Source of the DNA: Moraxella sp035181385
Lineage (GTDB): Bacteria; Pseudomonadota; Gammaproteobacteria; Pseudomonadales; Moraxellaceae
Assembly: GCF_035181385.1 (NCBI RefSeq)
Contig: NZ_JAXCJK010000003.1
Coordinates: forward strand, 62,001-126,000
Direction: 5' to 3'
Length of the DNA: 64,000 nucleotides
Part shown: piece after piece, positions 25,089-34,051 of the stretch
How positions within the stretch are numbered: the first letter of the stretch is position 1
Layout of the letters: the number at the start of each line of letters is the position of its first letter
The notes under the pieces: generated by a model
Seen by the model: the letters and a program-made list of their open reading frames with translations, nothing else
Databases searched by the model: none
What the model was told of the DNA's origin: nothing
Position numbers and translations under genes: made by a program

Positions 25089-25457
25089 ATGATTCAGACT
25101 GAAACAATGCTGGAAGTTGCAGATAACAGTGGTGCTCGCCGTGTACAGTGCATTAAGGTACTAGGTGGTTCGCATCGTCGTTACGCATCAGTTGGTGATA
25201 TTATCAAGGTAACGGTTAAAGAAGCCATTCCTCGTGGTCGTGTTAAAAAAGGCGACGTGATGAATGCGGTTGTTGTACGCACCAAAAAAGGCGTGCGTCG
25301 TCCAGATGGTTCTGTACTACGTTTTGATGACAATGCGGCAGTTATTTTAAACAATAACAAAGCTCCAATTGCAACTCGTATTTTTGGACCTGTTACCCGT
25401 GAACTACGTGGTGAGCAATTCATGAAAATTGTTTCACTAGCACCAGAAGTACTGTAA
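25089..25457 (+). CDS. rplN: 50S ribosomal protein L14
   Basis: 122 residues. ATG 25089 gives the normal N-terminus MIQTETMLEVADNSGARRV; the open frame extends upstream to 25023, but that extension covers the leader hairpin and is not conserved. First gene of the spc operon. Binds at the 30S interface. Confidence 0.97.
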   Translation: MIQTETMLEVADNSGARRVQCIKVLGGSHRRYASVGDIIKVTVKEAIPRGRVKKGDVMNAVVVRTKKGVRRPDGSVLRFDDNAAVILNNNKAPIATRIFGPVTRELRGEQFMKIVSLAPEVL

Positions 25458-25476
25458 CCTTTTTTAGAGGCATCCT

Positions 25477-25794
25477 ATGGCAAAGTTACGCAAAGGCGAT
25501 ACCGTGGTTGTGATTGCTGGCAAAGATAAAGGCAAGCAAGGCACAATTTTGGCGGTTAAAGCAGACCGTGTAAAAGTTGAAGGCATTAACATTGTGACCA
25601 AACACCAAAAACCTAACCAAGCGTTAGGCAAAGAAGGTGGCATCGTTAAGCAAGAAGCATTTTTACATATTTCAAATGTTGCGATATTCAACGCAGCAAC
25701 CCAAAAGGCAGATCGTATTGCTTACCAACTGAACGAAGATGGCAAAAAAGAACGCATCTATCGTTCAAATGGTGAAGTAGTGGCGACTGCATAA
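25477..25794 (+). CDS. rplX: 50S ribosomal protein L24
   Basis: 105 residues with a KOW motif (KGDTVVVIAGKDKGKQGTIL). An assembly initiator for 23S rRNA. Full length. Confidence 0.97.
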   Translation: MAKLRKGDTVVVIAGKDKGKQGTILAVKADRVKVEGINIVTKHQKPNQALGKEGGIVKQEAFLHISNVAIFNAATQKADRIAYQLNEDGKKERIYRSNGEVVATA

Positions 25795-25812
25795 GAGACT
25801 AAGGGTATAGTA

Positions 25813-26349
25813 ATGGCAAGATTAAAATCTTTATACAATGACCAGCTAAAGCAAAAAATCAAAGATGAGCTTGGTTTGGAAAATGTAATGCAGGTGCCAA
25901 AAATCACTAAAATCACTCTGAATATGGGTGTTGGTGGTGCAGCACAAGATAAAAAATTATTAGAAGGTGCACTGGCTGATATGACTGTAATCGCAGGTCA
26001 AAAGCCAGTTGTGACTAAAGCACGAAAATCAGTTGCTGGCTTTAAAATTCGTGAGGAATGGCCAATTGGTTGCAAAGTTACTCTTCGCGGAGAACAAATG
26101 TACGAATTCCTTGATCGTTTGATTGCCATTGCAATTCCGCGTATCCGTGACTTCCGTGGTTTTTCAGCAAAAGCATTTGATGGTCGTGGTAACTACTCAT
26201 TGGGCATCAAAGAGCAAATCGTTTTCCCAGAAGTTGACTTTGATAAAATCGACCGTATCCGTGGTTTGGATATTACCATTACCACAACTGCTACTAACGA
26301 TGAGCAAGGTCGTGCATTGTTAAAAGCATTCGGCTTCCCATTTAGATAA
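25813..26349 (+). CDS. rplE: 50S ribosomal protein L5
   Basis: 178 residues, with KITLNMGVGGA, KARKSVAGFKIREEWPIGCKVTLRG and the C-terminal DEQGRALLKAFGFPF. Binds 5S rRNA and contacts P-site tRNA. In E. coli S8 represses translation from this point of the operon. Confidence 0.98.
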   Translation: MARLKSLYNDQLKQKIKDELGLENVMQVPKITKITLNMGVGGAAQDKKLLEGALADMTVIAGQKPVVTKARKSVAGFKIREEWPIGCKVTLRGEQMYEFLDRLIAIAIPRIRDFRGFSAKAFDGRGNYSLGIKEQIVFPEVDFDKIDRIRGLDITITTTATNDEQGRALLKAFGFPFR

Positions 26350-26359
26350 GGTAAACGTT

Positions 26360-26665
26360 ATGGCTAAAAAAAGCATGATTAATCGCGAATTAAAACGCGA
26401 AAAAGCAGTTGCTAAGTACGCCGAAAAGCGTGCTAAATTAAAAGCAGTAATCAGCGACATTAATGCGAGTGATGAAGAGCGTTTAGATGCAATGCTAGCT
26501 CTGCAATCATTGCCACGCAATTCTTCTCCAGTGCGCCTACGCAACCGCTGTGGTCTAACTGGTCGTCCGCATGGTTATTTTCGTAAATTTGGTTTATCAC
26601 GCAATAAATTGCGTGAGCGTGTAATGCAAGGTGATGTACCTGGCGTTCGTAAAGCAAGCTGGTAA
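26360..26665 (+). CDS. rpsN: 30S ribosomal protein S14
   Basis: 101 residues, the long zinc-free type: no CxxC pair, with LRNRCGLTGRPHGYFRKFGLSRNKLRE at the C-terminus. Binds the 30S head. Confidence 0.98.
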   Translation: MAKKSMINRELKREKAVAKYAEKRAKLKAVISDINASDEERLDAMLALQSLPRNSSPVRLRNRCGLTGRPHGYFRKFGLSRNKLRERVMQGDVPGVRKASW

Positions 26666-26676
26666 GGAGTATCGCA

Positions 26677-27075
26677 ATGAGTATGCAAGATCCTGTTGCT
26701 GATATGCTAACCCGCATCCGCAACGCACAATCAAGAAACAAGCCATCTGTAACAATGCCTGCTTCCAAGCTGCGTAAATCTATCGCTGATCTACTGGTTG
26801 CCGAAGGTTATTTGGCAAATGCAGAAGTGAATGACATTGAAAATGGCAAAAAAGTTCTAACTATTGAACTAAAATACTACCAAGGTAAGGGTGTTATCGA
26901 CACTTTAAAACGATACAGCCGCCCTGGTCTTCGTCAATACCGTGGTAAAGATGAGCTGCCAAGTGTCCAAAAAGGCTTGGGTATTGCTATCATTTCTACC
27001 AGTAAAGGTATCATGAGTGATCGTGCAGCGCGTGCTGCAGGTATTGGTGGAGAGGTAATTGCATTGGTTGCTTAA
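26677..27075 (+). CDS. rpsH: 30S ribosomal protein S8
   Basis: 132 residues, with MQDPVADMLTRIRNAQ and the C-terminal STSKGIMSDRAARAAGIGGEVIALVA. In E. coli S8 is the autogenous repressor of the spc operon. It is followed by a 209-bp gap that splits the operon. Confidence 0.98.
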   Translation: MSMQDPVADMLTRIRNAQSRNKPSVTMPASKLRKSIADLLVAEGYLANAEVNDIENGKKVLTIELKYYQGKGVIDTLKRYSRPGLRQYRGKDELPSVQKGLGIAIISTSKGIMSDRAARAAGIGGEVIALVA

Positions 27076-27105
27076 TAATTAGCACTGATAAAATTACATT
27101 AAAAA

Positions 27106-27149
27106 AGATAAAATCCTTGGTTTACGCCAAGGATTTTATCTGTTATAAT
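27106..27149 (+). promoter_or_regulatory. Hairpin with an overlapping promoter between rpsH and rplF
   Basis: A perfect 15-bp stem (27106-27120 with 27127-27141) has a 6-nt loop TTTACG (27121-27126). Exactly 17 bp after that loop is TATAAT (27144-27149), with an extended -10 TG at 27141-27142. So the -35-like element is the loop and the spacer includes the 3' arm. It may combine partial termination of upstream transcripts with initiation for rplF onwards. Confidence 0.65.
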
Positions 27150-27284
27150 AGAGTGCTTTTTTAAACAACTTATTTTAAGTTTGGGAATTGTTAAAGACTG
27201 CTCATTCTTTAAAGTTTTTTAAAAAATCTGTTATTTCGTTGCCGTCGTCTCGATGGTTTTTGTTATCATTAAAGGAAAAATCCT

Positions 27285-27818
27285 ATGTCTCGTGTGGCTA
27301 AAGCCCCTGTAACGCTGCCAGCTGGTACTAGCGTTACTTTGAACGGTCAGCAGGTTGAAGTCAAGGGCAAGAATGGTTCTTTGTCTTTGCGCCTGCATGA
27401 TTTGGTCGAGCTAAAACAAGAAGATGGCGTTGTTACGCTTTCTCCTGTCGCTGACACCAAAGAAGCGTGGATGCACACTGGTACAGTGCGTGCATTATTA
27501 AATAATATGGTTCAAGGCGTAAGCAATGGCTTTGAGCGTCGCTTGCAATTGATTGGTGTTGGTTATCGTGCTCAGGTTGCAGGTAATAAAGTAAACCTTA
27601 ACTTAGGCTTCTCTCATCCAATTGAATACACGCTACCTGAAGGTGTGACTGCTGAAAGCCCAAGCCAAACTGAAATCGTTCTAAAATCAAGCGATAAACA
27701 GAAATTGGGTCAAGCAGCGGCTAAAATTCGTAGTTTCCGTCCGCCAGAGCCTTATAAAGGCAAGGGTGTTCGTTATAGCGATGAAGTGGTTCTTCGTAAA
27801 GAAGCTAAGAAAAAATAA
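27285..27818 (+). CDS. rplF: 50S ribosomal protein L6
   Basis: 177 residues, the usual two-fold repeat; the C-terminal half has AAAKIRSFRPPEPYKGKGVRYSDE. Preceded by a 209-bp spacer with its own candidate promoter, unlike the tight spacing elsewhere in the operon. Confidence 0.98.
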   Translation: MSRVAKAPVTLPAGTSVTLNGQQVEVKGKNGSLSLRLHDLVELKQEDGVVTLSPVADTKEAWMHTGTVRALLNNMVQGVSNGFERRLQLIGVGYRAQVAGNKVNLNLGFSHPIEYTLPEGVTAESPSQTEIVLKSSDKQKLGQAAAKIRSFRPPEPYKGKGVRYSDEVVLRKEAKKK

Positions 27819-27833
27819 GTAAGGTGAGCAAAA

Positions 27834-28184
27834 ATGTTCGATAAAAAATCAGCTCGTCTTCGTCGAGCTAAAAAAACCCGTGCACATATTCGTCACTTAG
27901 GTGTAAACCGCCTAACTGTAACTCGCACTCCACGCCATATCTATGCGCAAATTATTTCACCAACTGGCGGTGTTGTTGTTGCTCAAGCTTCGACGCTTGA
28001 TTCAACCCTTCGTTCTGGTGCGACAGGCAATGTTGAAGCGGCAAAAGCGGTTGGTGCATTAATTGCAGAGCGTGCAAAAGCAGCTGGTGTTACTAAAGTT
28101 GCTTTTGATCGCAGTGGTTTTAAATATCATGGCCGTGTTAAAGCCTTGGCTGACGCTGCTCGTGAAAATGGATTGGAGTTCTAA
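27834..28184 (+). CDS. rplR: 50S ribosomal protein L18
   Basis: 116 residues, with RRAKKTRAHIRHLGVNRLTV, the AAKAVGALIAERAKAAG block and FDRSGFKYHGRVKALADAARENGLEF. Binds 5S rRNA. Confidence 0.98.
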   Translation: MFDKKSARLRRAKKTRAHIRHLGVNRLTVTRTPRHIYAQIISPTGGVVVAQASTLDSTLRSGATGNVEAAKAVGALIAERAKAAGVTKVAFDRSGFKYHGRVKALADAARENGLEF

Positions 28185-28186
28185 TC

Positions 28187-28684
28187 ATGGCAAAAATTGA
28201 ACAAACTGACGGTTTGGTAGAAAAATTAGTTGCCGTTGACCGTGTAGCAAAAGTTGTTAAAGGTGGTCGTATCTTTTCTTTCACTGCTTTGACAGTAGTT
28301 GGCGATGGTAATGGTCGTGTTGGCTTTGGTCGTGGTAAGGCTCGTGAAGTACCTGCTGCCATTCAAAAGGCTCTTGAAGCTGCTAAGCGTAATATGATTA
28401 CTGTTGAGCTTGCGGGCACAACTTTACAACACCCAATTAATGCTCGTCATGGTGCATCAAAGGTTTATATGCAACCTGCATCAGAAGGTACTGGTGTTAT
28501 TGCTGGCGGTGCAATGCGTGCTGTTCTTGAAGTTGCTGGTGTACAGAATGTATTGGCGAAATGCTATGGTTCAACCAATGCAGCCAATGTGGTACAAGCT
28601 ACTTTCAAAGGTCTTCGTGATATGGTTTCACCAGAACAAGTTGCTGCTAAGCGTGGCAAATCTGTTGAAGAAATTTTGGGTTAA
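28187..28684 (+). CDS. rpsE: 30S ribosomal protein S5
   Basis: 165 residues, with GGRIFSFTALTVVGDGNGRVGFGRGKAREVP (spectinomycin-binding loop region) intact. Starts 2 nt after the rplR stop. Confidence 0.98.
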   Translation: MAKIEQTDGLVEKLVAVDRVAKVVKGGRIFSFTALTVVGDGNGRVGFGRGKAREVPAAIQKALEAAKRNMITVELAGTTLQHPINARHGASKVYMQPASEGTGVIAGGAMRAVLEVAGVQNVLAKCYGSTNAANVVQATFKGLRDMVSPEQVAAKRGKSVEEILG

Positions 28685-28701
28685 GAAGTAGGTAAGTTAC
28701 G

Positions 28702-28881
28702 ATGAAAACAATTAAAGTTACTCAAATAAAATCGAGTAGCCATCGCTTAGCAAGCCACAAAGCTTGCCTAAAAGGTTTGGGGCTGCGTCGCATTGGTCAT
28801 ACTGTTGAAGTTGAAGATACCCCTTCGGTTCGAGGTATGGTAAATCGTGTAAATTACATGGTTAAAGTGGAGGAAGCGTAA
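28702..28881 (+). CDS. rpmD: 50S ribosomal protein L30
   Basis: 59 residues. Recognised by ITKV-like start (MKTIKVTQIKSSS), LKGLGLRRIGHTVEVEDTPSVRGM and a C-terminal VNYMVKVEE. It overlaps the rplO start by one nucleotide (TAATG). Confidence 0.95.
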   Translation: MKTIKVTQIKSSSHRLASHKACLKGLGLRRIGHTVEVEDTPSVRGMVNRVNYMVKVEEA

Positions 28882-29321
28882 TGGGTCTTCGTTTAAATGA
28901 GCTGGCACCTGCATTGGGGTCAAAAAAGACTGCTCAACGCCGTGGTCGTGGTATCGGTTCTGGTCTTGGTAAGACTGGTGGTCGTGGTGTTAAGGGTCAA
29001 ACCTCTCGTTCTGGTTCAAGTATTCCAGCGGGTTTTGAAGGTGGTCAAATGCCTATCTATCGCCGTTTGCCAAAATTTGGTTTTACCAGCCAAATGGCCT
29101 TGACGACTGCTGAGGTTCGCCTTTCTGAACTCAATAAGATTGAAGGCGATGTGGTTAGTATTGAAACATTGAAATTGGCCAATATCATCCGTGGCGACAT
29201 GAAGCGTGCTCGTATTATTTTATCTGGTGAAATTAATCGTGCTTTGAGTTTTAAAGGCGTTAAAGTTACCAAAGGTGCAAAAATAGCTATTGAAGCTGCT
29301 GGCGGTAGTGTCGAGGAGTAA
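28881..29321 (+). CDS. rplO: 50S ribosomal protein L15
   Basis: 146 residues. Glycine-rich N-terminus (RRGRGIGSGLGKTGGRGVKGQTSRSG), then FEGGQMPIYRRLPKFGF. Late assembly protein of the 50S. Coupled to rpmD upstream and secY 4 nt downstream. Confidence 0.98.
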   Translation: MGLRLNELAPALGSKKTAQRRGRGIGSGLGKTGGRGVKGQTSRSGSSIPAGFEGGQMPIYRRLPKFGFTSQMALTTAEVRLSELNKIEGDVVSIETLKLANIIRGDMKRARIILSGEINRALSFKGVKVTKGAKIAIEAAGGSVEE

Positions 29322-29325
29322 TATC

Positions 29326-30663
29326 GTGTCAAAGCAATCAGCGTCCAAGTCTAGCATTCCACTAAATCCATTTGTATTTATTCGTAAATATGATGAGTTG
29401 TGGAATCGTATGTTGTTTTTAATTGGTGCGTTGATTGTTTACCGTCTGGGTTCGCACATACCTGTACCAGGCATGGATCCAATTCGTTTGGCTGAGTTTT
29501 TTAAAGCTGGGGAAAATACCTTTTTAGGTATGTTTAATATGTTTTCTGGCGGCTCATTAGAGCGAATGTCAATCATGGCACTTGGTATCATGCCTTATAT
29601 CTCTGCATCAATTGTGGTACAAATGATGTCTGTGGTTGTTCCTTCTTTGGAAGCATTAAAAAAAGAAGGTGAATCAGGGCGTAGAACACTGAATAAGTAC
29701 ACTCGTCAAGGTACACTGGCGTTATCTTTTGTGCAAGCGGTAGGTATGTCCGCGGGTCTAATTTCTCAAAACTTAACTTTATCAACAGGTTTGAGTTTTT
29801 ACATTCCGGCGGTTACTTCACTGGTAGCAGGTTCGATGTTCTTGATGTGGCTTGGTGAACAAATTACCGAGCGTGGCATAGGTAATGGCATTTCAATGTT
29901 GATTCTTGCTAGTATTGTGGCGAGTGCACCAACAATGATTGCAGATATACTTGTTAGTGGTAGTAGTAGCAAAGAGCTTTTGACCATGTTGGTATTTGTT
30001 GTTTTGGGTATTGCGGTAACGGCAGCAATTGTTTTTATTGAAAGAGCGCAGCGTCGAGTTCCTGTGAATTATGCACAAAAACAATATGAAGGTCGTAAGG
30101 TATATGCACAACAGCAATCACATTTGCCATTAAAAATCAATATGGCTGGAGTGATTCCTGCTATCTTTGCCAGTTCATTGCTGATGTTGCCTGCCAGCTT
30201 AGGGCATTTTACGACAGCTACCGAAAACCCAACGCTTTTCCAGAGCATTATCCAGAATATTTCTTTGGTCTTGCACCCAGGTGAGCCATTATACCTGTTG
30301 GTATTTGGTGCAATGGTTATCTTTTTTTGCTATTTTTATACGGCATTAATGTTTAATCCTAAAGAAGTAGCAGAAAACCTAAAGCGTAGTGGAGCATATA
30401 TACCTGGTATTCGGCCTGGACAACAAACAAAACGCTATTTAGACTTTGTTTTAAATCGCCTAACCTTTATTGGTGCGATGTATATGGCAATCATATGTTT
30501 GATGCCAATGGTCGTGCAATCATCTTTTGGCAAAGCCATTCCATTGGGTGGTACTTCATTGTTGATTATGGTGGTTGTTTTGATGGACTTTATCGCACAG
30601 ATTCAAGCACATTTGATGAGTCATCAGTATTATGACCAAACTTTAATTAAATCGCCAAACTGA
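29326..30663 (+). CDS. secY: Preprotein translocase channel subunit SecY
   Basis: 445 residues with ten predicted transmembrane segments, forming the protein-conducting channel with SecE and SecG. Landmarks: YRLGSHIPVPGMD in TM1/plug region, GIMPYISASIVVQM, the cytosolic loop QRRVPVNYAQKQ that contacts ribosome and SecA, and NPKEVAENLKRSGAYIPGIRPG. GTG 29326 lies after GAGGAG, 4 nt beyond the rplO stop; the open frame reaching into rplO was rejected. Confidence 0.96.
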   Translation: MSKQSASKSSIPLNPFVFIRKYDELWNRMLFLIGALIVYRLGSHIPVPGMDPIRLAEFFKAGENTFLGMFNMFSGGSLERMSIMALGIMPYISASIVVQMMSVVVPSLEALKKEGESGRRTLNKYTRQGTLALSFVQAVGMSAGLISQNLTLSTGLSFYIPAVTSLVAGSMFLMWLGEQITERGIGNGISMLILASIVASAPTMIADILVSGSSSKELLTMLVFVVLGIAVTAAIVFIERAQRRVPVNYAQKQYEGRKVYAQQQSHLPLKINMAGVIPAIFASSLLMLPASLGHFTTATENPTLFQSIIQNISLVLHPGEPLYLLVFGAMVIFFCYFYTALMFNPKEVAENLKRSGAYIPGIRPGQQTKRYLDFVLNRLTFIGAMYMAIICLMPMVVQSSFGKAIPLGGTSLLIMVVVLMDFIAQIQAHLMSHQYYDQTLIKSPN

Positions 30664-30687
30664 TAGGCGTATTTGTAGGAGCATGAC

Positions 30688-30804
30688 ATGAAAGTTCAAG
30701 CATCAGTTAAAAAGATTTGTGGTAGTTGTAAAATTGTTCGCCGTAAAGGCAAGGTTTTGGTTATCTGTAGTTCAGAACCACGCCACAAACAACGCCAAGG
30801 TTAA
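30688..30804 (+). CDS. rpmJ: 50S ribosomal protein L36
   Basis: 38 residues, zinc-binding type: Cys11, Cys14 and Cys27 with a His at 33 in the ending EPRHKQRQG. Preceded by GTAGGAG. Last gene of the spc operon. Confidence 0.96.
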   Translation: MKVQASVKKICGSCKIVRRKGKVLVICSSEPRHKQRQG

Positions 30805-30821
30805 TTTTTACAAATTAACAC

Positions 30822-30914
30822 TTGCAAAATAGTAGCGGATAATGTATTATCCGCTACTTGCCATGCTGTTGTTATTCAACAGTAGAGTAAACTTAGCAAA
30901 TGCAAAAGCATTTG
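30822..30914 (+). promoter_or_regulatory. alpha-operon promoter and structured leader
   Basis: TTGCAA (30822-30827), 17 bp, TATTAT (30845-30850). A 13-bp inverted repeat (30831-30843 with 30846-30858) covers the spacer and -10. Two more stems follow: CTGTTG (30866-30871) with CAACAG (30877-30882), and CAAATGC (30897-30903) with GCATTTG (30908-30914), the last just before the rpsM ribosome-binding site. In E. coli S4 represses this operon through a leader pseudoknot; a similar role here is inference. Confidence 0.6.
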
Positions 30915-30933
30915 TGACAATGGAGAGAAATCA

Positions 30934-31290
30934 ATGGCTCGTATTGCCGGTGTAAACATTCCGGACAACAAACACGCAGTGATTTCACTAACTTACATTT
31001 TTGGTATCGGTCGTACTACCGCTAAGCAAATTCTTGCTGCGGTTGGTATCAACGAAACTACCAAAATTGGCCAGTTGGATGATACACAGCTAGATGCTGT
31101 CCGTGCAGAAGTTGCAAATTACGCTACCGAAGGTGACCTTCGTCGCGAAATTTCAATGAATATTAAGCGTCTAACCGATCTAGGTTGCTACCGTGGTCTT
31201 CGCCATCGTCGTGGTTTACCTGTTAATGGTCAGCGCACAAAAACTAACGCGCGTACCCGTAAAGGTCCACGCAAAGCAATTAAAAAGTAA
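30934..31290 (+). CDS. rpsM: 30S ribosomal protein S13
   Basis: 118 residues, with ARIAGVNIPDNKH, a helix-two-turn-helix region and the basic tail RGLPVNGQRTKTNARTRKGP. First gene of the alpha operon. Confidence 0.98.
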   Translation: MARIAGVNIPDNKHAVISLTYIFGIGRTTAKQILAAVGINETTKIGQLDDTQLDAVRAEVANYATEGDLRREISMNIKRLTDLGCYRGLRHRRGLPVNGQRTKTNARTRKGPRKAIKK

Positions 31291-31310
31291 CTAATTTAGG
31301 AAGCTAAAAG

Positions 31311-31703
31311 ATGGCAAAAGACACTCGTAGTCGCAAAAAAGTGGCTCGTCGCTCGGTATCTGAAGGTATCGCCCATATTCATGCGTCTTTTAATAACACC
31401 ATTGTAACCATTACCGATCGTCAGGGTAATGCATTGGCTTGGGCCACCTCAGGTGGACAAGGCTTCCGTGGTTCACGCAAATCAACACCTTTCGCCGCAC
31501 AGGTTGCTGCTGAAGTTGCTGGCAAAGCAGCTCAGGAATCTTATGGCGTTAAAAATGTTGATGTTTTGGTTAAAGGTCCAGGACCAGGTCGTGAGTCTGC
31601 GGTTCGTGCATTAGGTGCATTGGGTTATAAAATTAATAGCATCAGCGATGTCACCCCAATTCCACACAACGGTTGCCGCCCACCTAAGAAGCGCCGCGTT
31701 TAA
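31311..31703 (+). CDS. rpsK: 30S ribosomal protein S11
   Basis: 130 residues, with HIHASFNNTIVTITDRQGNALAWATSGGQGFRGSRKSTPFAAQ and the C-terminal PIPHNGCRPPKKRRV. Forms the platform with S18 and S21. Confidence 0.98.
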   Translation: MAKDTRSRKKVARRSVSEGIAHIHASFNNTIVTITDRQGNALAWATSGGQGFRGSRKSTPFAAQVAAEVAGKAAQESYGVKNVDVLVKGPGPGRESAVRALGALGYKINSISDVTPIPHNGCRPPKKRRV

Positions 31704-31715
31704 GGAGAAAGACAC

Positions 31716-32357
31716 ATGGCCCGTTATATTGGTCCAAAATTAAAATTGTCACGTCGTGAAGGTACTGACCTGCAACTAAAATCAGGTGTAAAACCTTATG
31801 ATGTGAAAACAAAAAAAGCAACTCGTGCTCCTGGTCAGCATGGCAATAGTCAGAATAAAACTTCTGAATATGCATCACAGCTTCGTGAAAAACAAAAAGT
31901 TAAACGCATGTATGGTGTGTTAGAGCGTCAGTTCTCTAACTATTACAAAGAAGCTGCCCGTATGCGTGGTGCAACTGGTGAAAACCTACTTGGTATGTTA
32001 GAGCGTCGTCTTGATAATGTGGTTTATCGCATGGGATTTGGTGCGACGCGCGCAGAAGCTCGTCAATTGGTTAGCCATCGTGCAATTTTGCTTAAAAAAG
32101 CTGGTCGTGATGAGTTTATTCGTGTGAATATTCCTTCAATCCAGGTGCAAGATGGTGATGTGATTGCTATTCATGAAAAATCAAAAGAGCAGCTTCGTAT
32201 CAAAAATGCCATTGAGCTTGCGACGCAGCGTGGTATTCCAGAATGGCTAGAAGTTGATCACAGTAAACTTCAAGGTACTTTTAAAACTGCACCAGAACGC
32301 AGTGAGCTACCTGCTGAAATCAACGAAAGCTTGATTGTTGAGCTATATTCTAAATAA
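31716..32357 (+). CDS. rpsD: 30S ribosomal protein S4
   Basis: 213 residues, slightly longer than in E. coli. The S4 domain is about residues 98-160 (RRLDNVVYRMGFGATRAEARQLVSH). A primary 16S rRNA binder and, in E. coli, the repressor of the alpha operon. Confidence 0.98.
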   Translation: MARYIGPKLKLSRREGTDLQLKSGVKPYDVKTKKATRAPGQHGNSQNKTSEYASQLREKQKVKRMYGVLERQFSNYYKEAARMRGATGENLLGMLERRLDNVVYRMGFGATRAEARQLVSHRAILLKKAGRDEFIRVNIPSIQVQDGDVIAIHEKSKEQLRIKNAIELATQRGIPEWLEVDHSKLQGTFKTAPERSELPAEINESLIVELYSK

Positions 32358-32381
32358 TCCGAACTAAATCGAGGTGACACT

Positions 32382-33386
32382 ATGACAAATGCAACTGAGT
32401 TTCTAACACCTAGTGCCATTCATGTGGATGTGGTTAATGAAACAACTGCTAAGGTCACGCTCGAGCCGTTAGAAAGGGGCTTTGGGCATACGCTAGGCAA
32501 CGCCCTTCGTCGAATTCTACTTTCTTCATTGTCGGGTGCTGCAGTCATTGAAGCGGAAATTGAAGGTGTGGATCATGAGTATTCAACACTTGAAGGTTTG
32601 CAAGAAGATGTACTTGATTTGCTTTTAAACCTAAAAGGTTTGGCAATCATACTACATGATCAAAATGAAGCATATTTGACTTTGGATAAACAAGGTGCGG
32701 GTATTGTAACAGCTGCAGATCTTGAATTGCCGCACAATGTTGAGATTGCCAATCCTGATTTGGTACTTGGTACACTAAGTGAGCGAGGCCATCTCAAAAT
32801 GCGTTTGCGTGTGGTTACAGGTCGTGGTTATGAACCTGCTAACCAGCGTCGTGAAGACCCTAACTCGAAGGCGATTGGTCACTTGAAGCTTGATGCAAGT
32901 TTCAGCCCAATTTTGCGAGTGGCTTACGATGTTGAGAATGCCCGTGTTGAGCAGCGTACCGATCTTGATAAGTTGATTATTGAGCTTGAAACTAATGGTA
33001 CAATCGATCCTGAAGAAGCAATTCGAAAAGCAGCAACCATTTTGCAACATCAAATCGCAATATTTGTTGATTTGGAAGCTGAGGAAGTGGTTGAGCCTGT
33101 TAAAGAGAAAGAAGAAATTGACCCTGTGCTATTACGCCCAGTGGATGATTTAGAACTAACGGTTCGCTCAGCAAACTGCTTAAAAGCTGAAAACATTTAT
33201 TATATTGGCGATTTGGTACAGCGTTCAGAAACTGAACTACTAAAAACACCAAATCTTGGTAAGAAATCATTGACAGAAATCAAAGATGTGCTTGCATCTA
33301 AAGGTTTAGAGCTTGGTATGCGTCTAGAAACTTGGCCACCAAGTGATCTGCGTGTTGATGATAGATTTTCTTATCGCAGCCGTTAA
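32382..33386 (+). CDS. rpoA: RNA polymerase alpha subunit
   Basis: 334 residues. N-terminal assembly domain with LEPLERGFGHTLGNALRRILLSSL; C-terminal DNA- and activator-binding domain with LELTVRSANCLKAENIYYIGDLVQ and LGKKSLTEIKDVLASKGLELGM. Full length, in its usual place between rpsD and rplQ. Confidence 0.99.
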   Translation: MTNATEFLTPSAIHVDVVNETTAKVTLEPLERGFGHTLGNALRRILLSSLSGAAVIEAEIEGVDHEYSTLEGLQEDVLDLLLNLKGLAIILHDQNEAYLTLDKQGAGIVTAADLELPHNVEIANPDLVLGTLSERGHLKMRLRVVTGRGYEPANQRREDPNSKAIGHLKLDASFSPILRVAYDVENARVEQRTDLDKLIIELETNGTIDPEEAIRKAATILQHQIAIFVDLEAEEVVEPVKEKEEIDPVLLRPVDDLELTVRSANCLKAENIYYIGDLVQRSETELLKTPNLGKKSLTEIKDVLASKGLELGMRLETWPPSDLRVDDRFSYRSR

Positions 33387-33403
33387 TTTAAAGGATACTG
33401 ACC

Positions 33404-33763
33404 ATGCGACATCGTAATAGTGGCGTTAAGCTGGGTCGCACCAGCAGCCATCGTAAGGCAATGTTCCAGAACATGACTAACTCTCTGTTTGAACATGAGC
33501 TTATTAAGACTACTTTGGTTAAGGCAAAAGAGCTGCGTCGTGTAGCTGAGCCTCTAATCACTTTATCAAAAGAAGATAGTGTTGCTAATCGCCGTTTGGC
33601 ATTTAGCCGTACTCGTAACAAGGAAATCGTTGGTAAATTATTCAACGAGTTAGGTCCTCGTTATAAGGCTCGCCCAGGTGGTTATCTGCGCATCATTAAG
33701 TGCGGTTATCGCGATGGCGATAATGCACCGATGGCATATGTTGAATTGGTTGATCGCCCATAA
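33404..33763 (+). CDS. rplQ: 50S ribosomal protein L17
   Basis: 119 residues, with MRHRNSGVKLGRTSSHRKAMFQNM and the C-terminal GGYLRIIKCGYRDGDNAPMAYVELVD. Last gene of the alpha operon; a terminator follows. Confidence 0.98.
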   Translation: MRHRNSGVKLGRTSSHRKAMFQNMTNSLFEHELIKTTLVKAKELRRVAEPLITLSKEDSVANRRLAFSRTRNKEIVGKLFNELGPRYKARPGGYLRIIKCGYRDGDNAPMAYVELVDRP

Positions 33764-33782
33764 TTAAGATTGCCATTCAAAT

Positions 33783-33813
33783 AAAAAATCCCAGTTTTTT
33801 GCTGGGGTTTTTT
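33783..33813 (+). terminator. Terminator of the alpha operon
   Basis: A 12-bp stem with one G-T pair (33783-33794 with 33802-33813), 7-nt loop and a T-run. It lies 19 nt after the rplQ stop. The following 33814-34051 shows nothing else recognisable. Confidence 0.85.
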
Positions 33814-34051
33814 ATTTGCTAATACTGATGAAAATGTATTTTGATTTTTTTCTCAAAGTAAAAAGGTGGAGTTGCGTTATTCTGATAAAATGTAAAAAAT
33901 CTACCGATAATTTATTGATATAAGGCTTATTGTACTTAAGCTTAAAACAATCAGGTTAAATCTGTCATATATAAATAAACCAACCAATTGTGATAACTTT
34001 TGTCGTGATGAAAGCTGAACCGTTGTGAGTTGCTTGCTTTAAATCCTAAAT

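Noticed and set aside
33814..34051. Possible tRNA or small RNA after the alpha operon
   Set aside because: No cloverleaf, TTC-loop pattern or second terminator could be found.
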